64,000 nucleotides of DNA from contig JAOKBJ010000001.1 of assembly GCA_028244835.1 (NCBI GenBank), positions 124,001 to 188,000 on the forward strand, given 5' to 3'. A program made the position numbers and the translations under genes. The notes below the pieces were generated by a model. It was given only the letters and a program-made list of their open reading frames with translations. It had not been told where the DNA came from and did no database searches. The DNA is from Methylophilaceae bacterium (GTDB lineage Bacteria; Pseudomonadota; Gammaproteobacteria; Burkholderiales; Methylophilaceae). How positions within the stretch are numbered: the first letter of the stretch is position 1; each line of letters begins with the position of its first letter. This document shows positions 11,657 to 21,181 of this stretch, piece after piece.

Positions 11657-13000
11657 TTATCCTCTTAAAACTTGAGTTAAAAAACCTAAATCTTGGCTGA
11701 TGTTTTGATCACTTAAACGCAAATTCTCAATTTCGTCGCATGCATGCATTATTGTAGTGTGATGCCTTCCTCCAAAAGCTGCCCCAATTTCAGGAAAGCT
11801 TAAATTTGTTAATTCTCTTGTAAGACACATCGCCAGTTGTCTTGGGCGAGAAAAATTTCTAGATCTTTTTTTACTTAAAATATCAACAATTTTAATTTTA
11901 TAGTATTCTGCGACAGTTTTCTGAATATTTTCAACACTTACTTGCCTACCTCTAACTGCAATTAAATCACGTAAGGACTCTTTAGCTAAAGTTGTATCAA
12001 TTTCTCGACTTGTAAAATTAGACATTGCTACAATTCTATTAAGGGCCCCTTCAAGTTCTCTTACATTTGAGCGAATTTGTTTTGCAACAAAAAAAGCAAC
12101 ATCTTCGGGCAGTAGGGTGTTATTTTCTTCTGCTTTTTTTAATAAAATAGCAACACGCATTTCAAGTTCTGGAGGATCAATTGCTACAGTAAGTCCCCAG
12201 CTAAAACGAGTTCTTAGTCTTTCATCTACACCTGGTATTTCTTTTGGATAACTGTCACAAGTGATAATAATTTGTTTTTCATTTTCAATAAGGCTGTTAA
12301 ATGCGTAAAAAAACTCTTCTTGCGTCCTATTTTTTTTTCCAATAAATTGTATGTCGTCAATTAACAATAAGTCTAAGGAGTGATAAGTTTTTTTAAAGCT
12401 ATCAAAAGCTTTATTTTCATAAGCTTTAACAACATCATGAACATATCTTTCGGCATGTAAATATTTTATCTTCGCGTTCGGTTGCAAGCTTTTGAGGTGG
12501 TTTCCTATTGCATGTGTTAAGTGGGTTTTTCCTAATCCTACACCGCCATAAATAAATAAAGGGTTATAGGCTTTGCCTGGGCTTTCAGCGATTTGTCTCG
12601 CTGCAGCTGTTGCTAGCTGATTTGCTTTTCCAGTAACAAAGTTAGAAAAATTAAATGATGGATTTAAACCATTTGTTTTTTTTGTAGGGGGCTTTAAAGC
12701 TATATTATTTAATTTTGATGATATGTCAGATATGTTGTTAGATTTATCATTAATTTTTTTAACAACACTGTATTCAATATCAATATTTTTTAAGTGTTCT
12801 TTGACTAGGCCTTGTATTTGACTCGAAAATTTATCTTTAACCCACTGTAATACAAATTGATTTGGCGCAAGAATTTGAGCTTTTTTGCCTTGAATTTTAA
12901 AGTCTAATGGTTTGATCCAAGTGCTGAATTGTTGTTTGGTTAGCTCTTTGGAGAAGATATCAACACAAAGCAGCCAGAAGGTTTCGTCGTTTTTTTTCAA
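11657..13000 (-). CDS. dnaA: chromosomal replication initiator DnaA
   Basis: The 447-residue product shows domain I (DIFSKELTKQQFSTWIKPL), a short domain II linker, the AAA+ domain with Walker A GGVGLGKTH near residues 152-160 and Walker B LLLIDDIQFIGKK, and domain IV with the DnaA-box-binding signature FPEIGAAFGGRHHTTIMHA. It unwinds oriC in its ATP form. It is the last leftward gene before the divergent rpmH promoter, and DnaA boxes lie on both sides of it. Confidence 0.98.
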   Translation of the reverse strand: MKKNDETFWLLCVDIFSKELTKQQFSTWIKPLDFKIQGKKAQILAPNQFVLQWVKDKFSSQIQGLVKEHLKNIDIEYSVVKKINDKSNNISDISSKLNNIALKPPTKKTNGLNPSFNFSNFVTGKANQLATAAARQIAESPGKAYNPLFIYGGVGLGKTHLTHAIGNHLKSLQPNAKIKYLHAERYVHDVVKAYENKAFDSFKKTYHSLDLLLIDDIQFIGKKNRTQEEFFYAFNSLIENEKQIIITCDSYPKEIPGVDERLRTRFSWGLTVAIDPPELEMRVAILLKKAEENNTLLPEDVAFFVAKQIRSNVRELEGALNRIVAMSNFTSREIDTTLAKESLRDLIAVRGRQVSVENIQKTVAEYYKIKIVDILSKKRSRNFSRPRQLAMCLTRELTNLSFPEIGAAFGGRHHTTIMHACDEIENLRLSDQNISQDLGFLTQVLRG

Positions 13001-13064
13001 AATTTAAATTGTTTAATAATTTTTTTAATAAAAGGAGACTTAATGTTAGCCTAATTTGTAAAAG

Positions 13065-13073
13065 TTATCCACA
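13065..13073 (+). promoter_or_regulatory. DnaA box upstream of dnaA
   Basis: A perfect TTATCCACA lies in the dnaA-rpmH divergent intergenic region. Such a box commonly serves autoregulation of dnaA; it could also be part of an origin. Confidence 0.75.
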
Positions 13074-13104
13074 GCCTTTTTTAAATAAATCCTAGGCTAT
13101 ATTA

Positions 13105-13133
13105 TTGACATAAATTGGCCGAAAGAGTATTCT
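13105..13133 (+). promoter_or_regulatory. sigma-70-type promoter of rpmH
   Basis: TTGACA at 13105-13110 and TATTCT at 13128-13133 are separated by exactly 17 bp and end 34 bp before the rpmH start codon. This is the clearest promoter in the window and drives the rightward rpmH-rnpA-yidD-yidC-mnmE block. Confidence 0.85.
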
Positions 13134-13167
13134 TCGCCTTCAAAGTTTAAGCACTGGAGCAATAAAT

Positions 13168-13302
13168 ATGAAACGTACCTATCAACCATCAAAAGTTAAA
13201 CGTGCAAGAACCCATGGTTTTTTAGTTAGAATGAAAACAAGAGGGGGACGTAATGTTATAGCTTCTAGAAGGGCTAAAGGAAGAGTTCGTTTAGGAATCT
13301 AA
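13168..13302 (+). CDS. rpmH: 50S ribosomal protein L34
   Basis: A 44-residue protein, [18 protein letters not shown] with the continuation [20 protein letters not shown] and RVRLGI, matches bacterial L34 over its whole length. It is a very basic protein of the large ribosomal subunit. TGGAGCAATAAAT before the ATG provides the ribosome binding site. It is the first gene downstream of the strong promoter, and its 3' end supplies the likely ribosome binding site of rnpA. Confidence 0.97.
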   Translation: MKRTYQPSKVKRARTHGFLVRMKTRGGRNVIASRRAKGRVRLGI

Positions 13303-13305
13303 TTT

Positions 13306-13644
13306 ATCCTATTAAAGTATAAATTTATAAAGCTAAGAAATGCAGATGACTTTTCTGCTGTTTTTAATTTTAGAAAAAGATTGTCTTCCCCCCATATATA
13401 TTTTCACTATGCACCTAATACCATATCTCATCTTAGATTAGGTTATGTTATCAGCACTAAAGTTGAAAAACTATCTGTAAGAAGAAATTATATGCGACGC
13501 TTTTTACGAGAAATATTAAAAAAACAACTTTCGAATTCTGTTTCACTGGATATAGTGATAAGGATTCATAAATCTTTTTATAAAGCAAATATTAGACAAA
13601 TTGAAGTCGAGATTAAAAATTTGATTAAAGGCCTTCCAATATGA
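13306..13644 (+). CDS. rnpA: ribonuclease P protein component, non-standard start
   Basis: The product contains the RnpA fold: LRNADDFSAVF near the N-terminus, then RLGYVISTKVEKLSVRRNYMRRFLRE with the conserved RNR-like basic motif, and DIVIRIHKSF. It assists the catalytic RNA in processing the 5' ends of tRNAs. No in-frame ATG or GTG exists between the upstream stop (rpmH TAA) and the conserved N-terminal part, and the first TTG (13381) would cut off conserved residues. An ATC codon at 13306 lies 9 nt after AGGA (13293-13296) and gives a normal-length N-terminus (LLKYKFIKLRN). I therefore propose an AUC start. The stop overlaps the yidD ATG. Confidence 0.8.
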   Translation: MLLKYKFIKLRNADDFSAVFNFRKRLSSPHIYFHYAPNTISHLRLGYVISTKVEKLSVRRNYMRRFLREILKKQLSNSVSLDIVIRIHKSFYKANIRQIEVEIKNLIKGLPI

Positions 13645-13850
13645 AAAGCTGTTTAATTTTTCTAGTTAAATTTTACCAAACGTGCTTAAGCCCTTTTTTT
13701 GTTTCAAGATGCAGGTATACACCTACCTGTTCGATGTATACAATTGAATGTTTACAAAAATACGGATCTATAAAAGGGTTTTGGCTTGGCATAAAAAGAA
13801 TCAGTAAATGTCGCCCAGGATCAGCAGGGGGTTTTGACCCAATACCATGA
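13641..13850 (+). CDS. yidD: membrane protein insertion efficiency factor
   Basis: This 69-residue protein has the YidD pattern: an N-terminal amphipathic or hydrophobic segment (LIFLVKFYQTCLSPFF) followed by the Cys-rich conserved block SRCRYTPTCSMYTIECLQKYG and SKCRPGSAGGFDPIP. It acts near YidC and helps insert membrane proteins. Its ATG overlaps the rnpA stop (ATGA) and yidC follows by 15 bp. Confidence 0.96.
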   Translation: MKSCLIFLVKFYQTCLSPFFVSRCRYTPTCSMYTIECLQKYGSIKGFWLGIKRISKCRPGSAGGFDPIP

Positions 13851-13865
13851 TAATTTAGGAAAACT

Positions 13866-15503
13866 ATGGATACAAAACGTTTAATTTTATTTGTTATTTT
13901 TTCATTTTCTTTGATGTTGCTTTGGGATTCTTTCCAAAAACAAAATATAGCGCCAGAGCAAACTTCAAGTGTTGATAAAAGTTTGCCTCAACTTTCATCA
14001 GATTTAGCCGCCAAAAATGAAATGCCTGAGACAAAGTCTCAGTTTTCCTTAAGTGCTGGGGATTCAATAAATATTAATACTGATCTTATGGAATTAGTTA
14101 TTAATACAGCAGGTGGCGACATACGCAATCTTAAATTTAATAACCATCAAGCCGAAGATTCTAAAAACAAATACACTTTTTTTACTGAAGCGGGAGCCCC
14201 TTTATTTTATGTAGCACAGTCTGGCTTGCTTGGTAATGGTTTGCCTACCCACAAATCAAAATTTATTACGACTCAAAATTCATATCAGATGGAGACTGAC
14301 AAATTAGTTGTTCCATTGATATTTGAGAATTCAGATGTGGCTGTTAAAAAAGTTTATGAGTTCAATCGAAACTCTTATCTTATAAAAACAACTTTTAATA
14401 TACAAAATAAAACAAACAAAATTATTAAGCCATCTGCTTATTATCAGCTTGTACATGATGGCCTTTCAAGCCAAGGGTCTGCAATGATGCCAACATTTAC
14501 TGGCCCAGCATTTTTTACTGAAAAAGAAAAATTTGATAAATTAGATTTTTCAGATGTCGATAAAAAGTCGTTTTCAAAAATAACCAACGATGGTTGGATT
14601 GGAATAATTCAGCGCTATTTTGCTGCAACATGGATTTTATCAGGAGATGTGGCTAGAGAATTTTATACTAAAAAAATAGCAGAAAATATGTATTCAGTTG
14701 GAGTAATAACAAAATTATCAGAGATTCCAGCAGGACAAGCTATAACTTTTGACAGTACTTTATTTGTTGGGCCACAAGCCAAAGAAGACCTTAGTCAAGC
14801 AGCCTCAGGAATGAATTACGTAGTTGATTATGGAATATTACATTTTATAGCAGCCCCTTTATTTTCAGTATTAACGGGTATACATAAAATGGTCAGTAAC
14901 TGGGGCATTTCAATTATTTTATTAACAGTTTTGATTAAATTATTATTTTATCCTTTATCAGCTGCAAGCTATCGCTCAATGGGGCAAATGAGAGAATTAG
15001 CGCCAAGACTTCAAAGCATGAAAGAAAAGTTTGGTGACGATAAACAGAAAATGCAACAAGCCATGATGGAGCTTTATAAAACTGAAAAAATTAATCCATT
15101 AGGTGGTTGTTTGCCAATTTTAGTTCAGATACCAGTTTTTATTGCACTTTATTGGGTTTTACTTGGCTCTGTAGAGTTAAGAGGAGCAAGTTTTATGTGG
15201 TTACCTGATTTATCTAAACCTGATACTTTGTTTGGAAGCATATGGTTTTTACCACTTGGACCGCTGCCAATTCTAATGGCCGCTTCGATGTTTTTACAAA
15301 CAAAATTAAATCCAAAACCAACCGATCCTATGCAAGCTAGACTCATGACAATGATGCCAATTATATTTAGTTTCTTTTTCTTTTTCTTTCCAGCAGGATT
15401 AGTTTTATATTGGTTAGTTAATAATATTTTATCTATTGCACAACAGTGGTATGTTAATAAAAAAATACATGCTGAAGCGGTAAAAAAGAAAGGCAATGCT
15501 TAA
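13866..15503 (+). CDS. yidC: membrane protein insertase YidC
   Basis: The 545-residue Oxa1-family insertase has an N-terminal membrane anchor (LILFVIFSFSLMLLWDSFQ), a large periplasmic beta-sandwich domain (about residues 60-320) and a C-terminal five-helix core (GILHFIAAPLFSVLTGIHKMVSNWG, NPLGGCLPILVQIPVFIALYW and the C-terminal helices). This is the Gram-negative long form. It inserts inner-membrane proteins, alone or with Sec, including the F0 subunits encoded downstream. Its 3' end overlaps mnmE by 8 bp. Confidence 0.97.
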   Translation: MDTKRLILFVIFSFSLMLLWDSFQKQNIAPEQTSSVDKSLPQLSSDLAAKNEMPETKSQFSLSAGDSININTDLMELVINTAGGDIRNLKFNNHQAEDSKNKYTFFTEAGAPLFYVAQSGLLGNGLPTHKSKFITTQNSYQMETDKLVVPLIFENSDVAVKKVYEFNRNSYLIKTTFNIQNKTNKIIKPSAYYQLVHDGLSSQGSAMMPTFTGPAFFTEKEKFDKLDFSDVDKKSFSKITNDGWIGIIQRYFAATWILSGDVAREFYTKKIAENMYSVGVITKLSEIPAGQAITFDSTLFVGPQAKEDLSQAASGMNYVVDYGILHFIAAPLFSVLTGIHKMVSNWGISIILLTVLIKLLFYPLSAASYRSMGQMRELAPRLQSMKEKFGDDKQKMQQAMMELYKTEKINPLGGCLPILVQIPVFIALYWVLLGSVELRGASFMWLPDLSKPDTLFGSIWFLPLGPLPILMAASMFLQTKLNPKPTDPMQARLMTMMPIIFSFFFFFFPAGLVLYWLVNNILSIAQQWYVNKKIHAEAVKKKGNA

Positions 15504-16848
15504 CGTTACAAAAACAATTGCTGCTATATCAACAGCTTCTGGAGCTGGAGGAATTGGGGTAATTCGTGTATCTGGACCTCTTGCGCTTGAAATAGGCCAA
15601 AAAATTTCAGGCGGAAACTTGAAGCCTCGAATTGCAAATTTTCGTAGTTTTAAAGATTTAAACGGCTCCTTAATAGACCAAGGCTTAATTTTATTTTTCC
15701 CTGGCCCTAACTCTTTTACAGGCGATGATATTATTGAATTTCAATGCCATGGAGGCTCAGTAGTTACTCAATCAGTATTAGATCTTTGTCTTAAACTTAA
15801 CGCGGTCTTAGCTGAACCGGGGGAATTTTCAAAGAGGGCATATTTAAATAATAAGATTGATTTAGCTCAGGCAGAATCTATAGTCGATTTGATTAATGCT
15901 ACAACTTTAGAGGCAGCACAAAGTGCAGCAAACTCCTTATCTGGTAAATTTTCATTAGAAATCAATAACTTACTAAAATATCTTATAGAGCTTAGAATGT
16001 ATGTCGAAGCATGTTTAGATTTCCCAGAAGAAGATATTGATTTTATTAGCGAGGGTAAGGTCGAAGAAAAATTACAAAATTTAACAGAGACTATGTCTAA
16101 AATCATTCGCGCTGCTTCTCAAGGTCAATTATTAAGGGACGGAATAAGTTTAGTTTTAGTTGGTCAACCAAACGTTGGCAAGTCTAGCTTACTTAATCAA
16201 TTATCCGGAGAAAATAAAGCAATTGTTACAGATATTCCTGGCACGACTAGAGATGCAATTACTAGTGATATTAATCTAAAGGGAATCGCACTTAATATAA
16301 TTGATACAGCTGGCCTTAGAGATACAGATGATCCTATAGAAAAGTTTGGTATTGAAAAAACATGGTCATCTCTAGAGAGGGGCCACATTGCTTTATTTCT
16401 TGTTGATGCTAATAAAGGCATTACAGAATACGAAAAAGCGGTACTTAAGCGCTTACCAGATGAAATTAAACGGATATGGGTTTTTAACAAAATTGATTTG
16501 TTTAAAGGTAAATCTAAAATAGAGCAATTAAACAGTGATCAAATAGTTTATATGTCAGCTAAAACAGGAGATGGATTAAATTTATTAAAAAAAGCGATTC
16601 TAAAAGAAGTAGGGTTTAAAGAAAATTTAGAAGGAAGTGAAAGTAAGTTTATCGCAAGAAAAAGACATTTAGAGGCTTTAGAAAATGTTCATAAATCTTT
16701 ACAAAGTGCTCAACTTAATATGGCGTCTGCAGAGTTGGTTGCAGAAGAGTTAACTATTGCCCAAAAGTATTTATCTTCAATTACTGGTGAATTCACTTCT
16801 GACGACTTATTAGGAGAAATATTTAGTCAGTTTTGTATAGGAAAATAA
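15496..16848 (+). CDS. mnmE: tRNA modification GTPase
   Basis: This 450-residue product has the N-terminal tetrahydrofolate-binding domain (IAAISTASGAGGIGVIRVSG), the inserted G domain with G1 GQPNVGKSSLLN, DIPGTTRD and DTAGLRDT, and the C-terminal FCIGK with its catalytic Cys. With MnmG it makes cmnm5/nm5 modifications at U34 of tRNAs. It ends one base before the first parS palindrome (16850). Confidence 0.97.
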   Translation: MLNVTKTIAAISTASGAGGIGVIRVSGPLALEIGQKISGGNLKPRIANFRSFKDLNGSLIDQGLILFFPGPNSFTGDDIIEFQCHGGSVVTQSVLDLCLKLNAVLAEPGEFSKRAYLNNKIDLAQAESIVDLINATTLEAAQSAANSLSGKFSLEINNLLKYLIELRMYVEACLDFPEEDIDFISEGKVEEKLQNLTETMSKIIRAASQGQLLRDGISLVLVGQPNVGKSSLLNQLSGENKAIVTDIPGTTRDAITSDINLKGIALNIIDTAGLRDTDDPIEKFGIEKTWSSLERGHIALFLVDANKGITEYEKAVLKRLPDEIKRIWVFNKIDLFKGKSKIEQLNSDQIVYMSAKTGDGLNLLKKAILKEVGFKENLEGSESKFIARKRHLEALENVHKSLQSAQLNMASAELVAEELTIAQKYLSSITGEFTSDDLLGEIFSQFCIGK

Positions 16849-16849
16849 T

Positions 16850-16865
16850 TGTTTCACGTGAAACA
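16850..16865 (+). promoter_or_regulatory. parS centromere site 1
   Basis: TGTTTCACGTGAAACA is a perfect match to the universal chromosomal parS consensus; the palindrome extends to 22 bp (16847-16868). It is the loading site for ParB, whose gene lies 3.4 kb downstream. Confidence 0.97.
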
Positions 16866-16889
16866 ATTTAAACTAATCTATATATAATA

Positions 16890-16905
16890 TGTTTCACGTG
16901 AAACA
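16890..16905 (+). promoter_or_regulatory. parS centromere site 2
   Basis: A second perfect TGTTTCACGTGAAACA starts 40 bp after the first start; its palindrome extends by three more base pairs on each side (ATA...TAT). Two sites in tandem in the mnmE-mnmG gap would nucleate a ParB partition complex close to oriC. Confidence 0.97.
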
Positions 16906-16963
16906 TATCAATATCATGACAAATAAAGTAAAATTTCACTTTTAGATATCAATTTAATAAACT

Positions 16964-18868
16964 ATGGACTTTCCAAGTAAGTTTGACGTGATAGTAGTTG
17001 GCGGTGGACACGCAGGTACAGAGGCAGCCCTAGCTTCTGCTCGCATGGGACAAAAAACGCTATTATTAACTCATAATATTGAGACATTAGGACAAATGTC
17101 ATGTAATCCTTCGATTGGTGGAATTGGTAAGGGCCATTTAGTTAAAGAAATTGATGCTATGGGCGGTATTATGGCTAGAGCTACAGATGAGGCAGGCATA
17201 CAATTTCGAATTCTTAATCAAAGTAAAGGCCCTGCAGTAAGAGCAACAAGGGCGCAAGCCGATCGTATATTGTACAAGGCTGCAATTCGGCGAACAATTG
17301 AAAATCAATCTAATCTATGGCTTTTTCAACAATCAGTCGACGATGTTATTTTACAAGATAATAATATAGAAGGGGTTATTACTAAAATAGGACTATCTTT
17401 TTATGCCCCCAATGTTGTTTTGACAGCAGGAACATTTTTAGGTGGATTAGTCCACATTGGTTTACAAAATTATGAAGCAGGAAGAGCAGGTGATCCATCA
17501 GCTTCAATTCTCGCGCAAAAATTAAAAGAATTAAATTTACCTGTTGGTAGACTTAAAACTGGTACACCCCCCAGAATTGACGGAAGATCTGTTGACTTCA
17601 CAAGGATGGAAGAGCAACCAGGTGATTATCCATCACCACATTTTTCATTTATAAACCCTTCTATTAAGCATCCAAAACAAATATCTTGTTGGATAACGCG
17701 AACTAACAAAAAAACACATGCAATTATTCGTAAAGGTCTAGATCGTTCACCTATGTATACAGGCAAAATAGAAGGCGTGGGACCCCGCTATTGTCCTTCT
17801 GTAGAAGACAAAATTCACCGTTTTGCTGATAAAGATTCCCATCAGATATTTATAGAGCCAGAGGGGTTAGAGACCCATGAAATCTATCCAAATGGTATTT
17901 CAACTAGCTTGCCATTTGATGTACAAGTTGATTTAGTCAGGTCTATACAAGGATTAGAAAATGCTCATATTTTAAGGCCTGGATATGCAATAGAATACGA
18001 TTATTATGATCCTAGAGCTTTAAAAATGAGTTTAGAGACTAAAGCAATCAACGGTTTATTTTTTGCAGGACAAATTAATGGAACTACAGGATATGAAGAA
18101 GCTGCTGCGCAAGGCTTAATTGCAGGAATGAATGCAGCATTAAGATCTCAAGGAAAAGAAAGTTGGACTCCGACTCGCGACCAAGCCTATATCGGGGTTC
18201 TAATAGATGATTTAATAACAAAAGGTGTAAATGAGCCATATAGAATGTTTACTAGCAGGGCTGAATACAGGCTTTTATTGAGAGAAGATAACGCTGATGA
18301 GCGTTTGACTGAGCAAGCAAAAAAATTGGGCTTAATTTGTGACAATCACTGGGCTAATTTTAGTAATAAAAGAGAAGGAATCCAAAAAGAAGAAAAACGA
18401 CTTAAAAAATTAATATTGAGCCCATCTAAAATTAATCAAAAAAATCAAAAAAAATTCTTAGGGCAAACAATGGAGAGAGAATATTCAGCCTTTGATCTTT
18501 TAAGAAGGCCTGAAGTAAGCTATGAAAAAGTGATAGGCTTGTCTGGTATTTTGGGGGTTAGTGACCCAGCTATTAGTGATCAAATAGAAATTCTCGCAAA
18601 ATATTCTGGTTATATTATTCGACAACAAGATGAAATTAATAAACAAAAAGCACAATTTGATAAAAAAATACCAAAAGAAATAGATTATGATGAGATTCAT
18701 GGCTTAAGCAACGAGTCAAAAGAAAAGTTAAAAGAGTCTCGTCCAGAAACTATTGATCAAGCAACTAGAGTGCCTGGCGTAACTTCAGCGACAATATCAA
18801 TTTTATTAGTTTATATTAAATCAAAACATCAAAAATTAATGCAAAAGACCGCTGAACACATTGCTTGA
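16964..18868 (+). CDS. mnmG: tRNA uridine 5-carboxymethylaminomethyl modification enzyme, FAD-binding
   Basis: The 634-residue product begins with the FAD dinucleotide fold [21 protein letters not shown] and contains [37 protein letters not shown] and the C-terminal [17 protein letters not shown], all conserved in MnmG (GidA). It is the partner of MnmE in wobble-uridine modification. The rsmG start overlaps its end. Confidence 0.97.
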   Translation: MDFPSKFDVIVVGGGHAGTEAALASARMGQKTLLLTHNIETLGQMSCNPSIGGIGKGHLVKEIDAMGGIMARATDEAGIQFRILNQSKGPAVRATRAQADRILYKAAIRRTIENQSNLWLFQQSVDDVILQDNNIEGVITKIGLSFYAPNVVLTAGTFLGGLVHIGLQNYEAGRAGDPSASILAQKLKELNLPVGRLKTGTPPRIDGRSVDFTRMEEQPGDYPSPHFSFINPSIKHPKQISCWITRTNKKTHAIIRKGLDRSPMYTGKIEGVGPRYCPSVEDKIHRFADKDSHQIFIEPEGLETHEIYPNGISTSLPFDVQVDLVRSIQGLENAHILRPGYAIEYDYYDPRALKMSLETKAINGLFFAGQINGTTGYEEAAAQGLIAGMNAALRSQGKESWTPTRDQAYIGVLIDDLITKGVNEPYRMFTSRAEYRLLLREDNADERLTEQAKKLGLICDNHWANFSNKREGIQKEEKRLKKLILSPSKINQKNQKKFLGQTMEREYSAFDLLRRPEVSYEKVIGLSGILGVSDPAISDQIEILAKYSGYIIRQQDEINKQKAQFDKKIPKEIDYDEIHGLSNESKEKLKESRPETIDQATRVPGVTSATISILLVYIKSKHQKLMQKTAEHIA

Positions 18869-19478
18869 TTTAGAAGACACATTAAAGTTAGGAATAGAGA
18901 AATTAGAACTAGAAAATAAGGCTTACTTGTATAATAAACTATTGATTTATAAGGATTTATTGATAAAGTGGAATAAAGTATTCAATCTGATATCTTTAAA
19001 AGCTACTGAGGAAATAGTGACACATCATTTTTTAGATTGTTTGGCAGTAGTGCCTTATATTGAAGGTAAAAATATTTTAGATGTAGGAAGTGGCGCTGGA
19101 ATGCCAGGTATTATAATTGGTTTATGTTGCCCGGAAAAACAAATTACTTTAGTTGATTCGGTTGGCAAGAAAACGGCTTTTTTAAAACAAACTTGTGCAG
19201 AATTAAAGTTGAGTAACATTACTGTTATAAACAAGCGTGTTGAGGATATTACAACAAATAAATTATTTGACTCTATTATTGCTAGAGCATTTTCTGATAT
19301 GCAAATGCTCATAGATCTTACAAAGCATTTAATCGAAAATAAAGGAACTTGGTATGGAATGAAAAGTAAAAAAATTAATGAAGAAGAAATTAATACAAAA
19401 TATGTATTAGAGAAAAGAGTTATTTTGGTTCCTTATCTCGATGCTGAACGTTATTTAGTAAAAATTAATAATCAATAA
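18861..19478 (+). CDS. rsmG: 16S rRNA (guanine527-N7)-methyltransferase
   Basis: This 205-residue Rossmann methyltransferase has the SAM motif [13 protein letters not shown] and the N-terminal [25 protein letters not shown] segment typical of RsmG (GidB). The start is a TTG overlapping the last codons of mnmG, which gives the expected length. It methylates G527 in the 530 loop of 16S rRNA. Confidence 0.94.
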   Translation: MLDLEDTLKLGIEKLELENKAYLYNKLLIYKDLLIKWNKVFNLISLKATEEIVTHHFLDCLAVVPYIEGKNILDVGSGAGMPGIIIGLCCPEKQITLVDSVGKKTAFLKQTCAELKLSNITVINKRVEDITTNKLFDSIIARAFSDMQMLIDLTKHLIENKGTWYGMKSKKINEEEINTKYVLEKRVILVPYLDAERYLVKINNQ

Positions 19479-19502
19479 CTATATTTTTTAAGTGAATTTT
19501 TA

Positions 19503-20273
19503 ATGAGAATATTTGCAATATCAAATCAAAAGGGCGGCGTTGGTAAGACAACAACAACTGTTAATTTAGCTGCAAGTTTGATGGCTAGAAATAAAAAGGT
19601 GCTACTAATTGATTTAGACCCTCAAGGTAATGCTACCTCGGGTTCGGGGCTTAATAAAACAAAAATTACTAAATCTATTTATGATGTTTTAATTGGCCAA
19701 GAGAATATAACGAATGTTATTCAAAAATCAGAAGAAAGTTTTTTTGATGTTGTGCCAGCTACACAGGCTTTAGCAGGGGCAGAAGTTGAATTAGTTAATA
19801 TTGAAGAACGAGAATTTATTTTAAAAAAACAATTAAATAAGCTAACTGATTATGACTTTATTTTAATTGATTGTCCGCCTGCGTTAAGTTTACTGACTGT
19901 AAATGCCTTAGTTGCGGCTGGTTCTGTTTTAATACCAATGCAATGCGAATATTACGCCTTAGAAGGTTTATCTGATTTAGTAAATACAATTAAAAGAGTA
20001 AAAAAACAATTAAATCCAAAAATAGAAATTGAAGGTTTACTTCGAACACTTTTTGACAAACGAAATACTTTAGGAAAGCAGGTTTCTGATCAATTATCTG
20101 CTCATTTTGGAGATAAGGTTTACAGCACTATTATTCCAAGAAATGTGAGATTGGCAGAAGCTCCCAGCCATGGTAAAGCAGCTCTTTTTTATGATAAATC
20201 GTCCAAGGGAGCAAGGGCATATTTAGATCTAGCTGATGAAATTTTAGAGAGGAATAAACATGGCGACAAATAA
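19503..20273 (+). CDS. parA: chromosome partitioning ATPase ParA
   Basis: The 256-residue MinD/ParA-type ATPase has the deviant Walker A KGGVGKTTTTVNLA near the N-terminus, a DLDPQGNATSGSG motif (A') and ILIDCPPALSLLT (Walker B). It forms DNA-bound gradients that pull ParB-parS complexes. Its end overlaps the parB start by 14 bp, the usual parAB arrangement. Confidence 0.96.
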   Translation: MRIFAISNQKGGVGKTTTTVNLAASLMARNKKVLLIDLDPQGNATSGSGLNKTKITKSIYDVLIGQENITNVIQKSEESFFDVVPATQALAGAEVELVNIEEREFILKKQLNKLTDYDFILIDCPPALSLLTVNALVAAGSVLIPMQCEYYALEGLSDLVNTIKRVKKQLNPKIEIEGLLRTLFDKRNTLGKQVSDQLSAHFGDKVYSTIIPRNVRLAEAPSHGKAALFYDKSSKGARAYLDLADEILERNKHGDK

Positions 20274-21099
20274 AGGTTTAGGAAGGGGCTTGGATGCCTT
20301 ATTGAGCAATAATGAGGAAAATAATAAAAATAATAGTCTAGAGAGTTGCAATATTGATAATCTTAAGGCGGGAAAATATCAACCTAGAAGTTATATGAAT
20401 CAAATTGCTTTAAATGAGCTTGCAGAATCTATTAAGATACAGGGCATTATGCAGCCTATAGTGGTTCGAGCCGTTGGAGATAACAAGTACGAAATAGTTG
20501 CCGGTGAAAGAAGATGGCGTGCAGCTAAGCTAGCCAATTTATCCGAAGTACCTATTTTAATTAAAGATATTCCTGATGAGTCTGCATTAGCAATGGCTCT
20601 TATCGAAAATATTCAACGAGAAGACTTAAACTCAATAGAAGAGGCAAAGGGGATTCATCGGCTAATAGATGAATTTGGGATGACTCATGAATCCGCATCT
20701 CATATATTAGGTAAGTCTAGAACAACAGTAACAAATTTATTAAGGTTATTAAATTTGTCCGAGCACGTTCAAAAGGCATTACTTGAAGGAAAAATTGAAA
20801 TGGGCCATGCAAGAGCGATGCTTTCTTTGCCTGCTAGCGAGCAAGTGATGCTTTGTCAAAAAGTAATTAGTAAGAACTTATCTGTAAGAGAGGTAGAAGC
20901 ATTAATTATTCAAACAAATCCAACTAAGAAAAAAATAAAACCACAAAAAATAGCTGATATTGTAAATTTGGAAACAAATTTATCTGACAAATTAGGTGCG
21001 CCAGTAAAAATTTCACATAAATCAAATGGATCAGGTGTGCTAAAGATTAATTATAGTAATTTAGATCAATTAGATACTATTTTAAAAAAAATAGAATAA
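20260..21099 (+). CDS. parB: chromosome partitioning protein ParB
   Basis: This 279-residue product starts with the ParA-interacting segment NKGLGRGLDALLS. It has the CTP-binding N-domain (GKYQPRSYMNQIALNELAESI, VAGERRWRAAKLA, ALIENIQREDLNSIEEA), a helix-turn-helix (ASHILGKSRTTVTNLLRLLNL) that reads parS, and a C-terminal dimerisation region. It is a CTP-dependent clamp that loads at the two parS sites upstream. Confidence 0.96.
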   Translation: MATNKGLGRGLDALLSNNEENNKNNSLESCNIDNLKAGKYQPRSYMNQIALNELAESIKIQGIMQPIVVRAVGDNKYEIVAGERRWRAAKLANLSEVPILIKDIPDESALAMALIENIQREDLNSIEEAKGIHRLIDEFGMTHESASHILGKSRTTVTNLLRLLNLSEHVQKALLEGKIEMGHARAMLSLPASEQVMLCQKVISKNLSVREVEALIIQTNPTKKKIKPQKIADIVNLETNLSDKLGAPVKISHKSNGSGVLKINYSNLDQLDTILKKIE

Positions 21100-21181
21100 A
21101 TTAGTTTGAAAGCTTGACTCATGCAAGAAATAAAGCCAAAATTGCGGACTTTGATACAAATAGATTCAAGGAAGTAAGGGT

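Noticed and set aside
13381-13644. rnpA beginning at the TTG at 13381
   Set aside because: It would lose conserved N-terminal residues (LRNADDFSAVF) that are open in the same frame upstream.
15149-15496. Minus-strand ORF inside yidC
   Set aside because: Shadow of a well-supported gene, caused by the low-GC code on the other strand.
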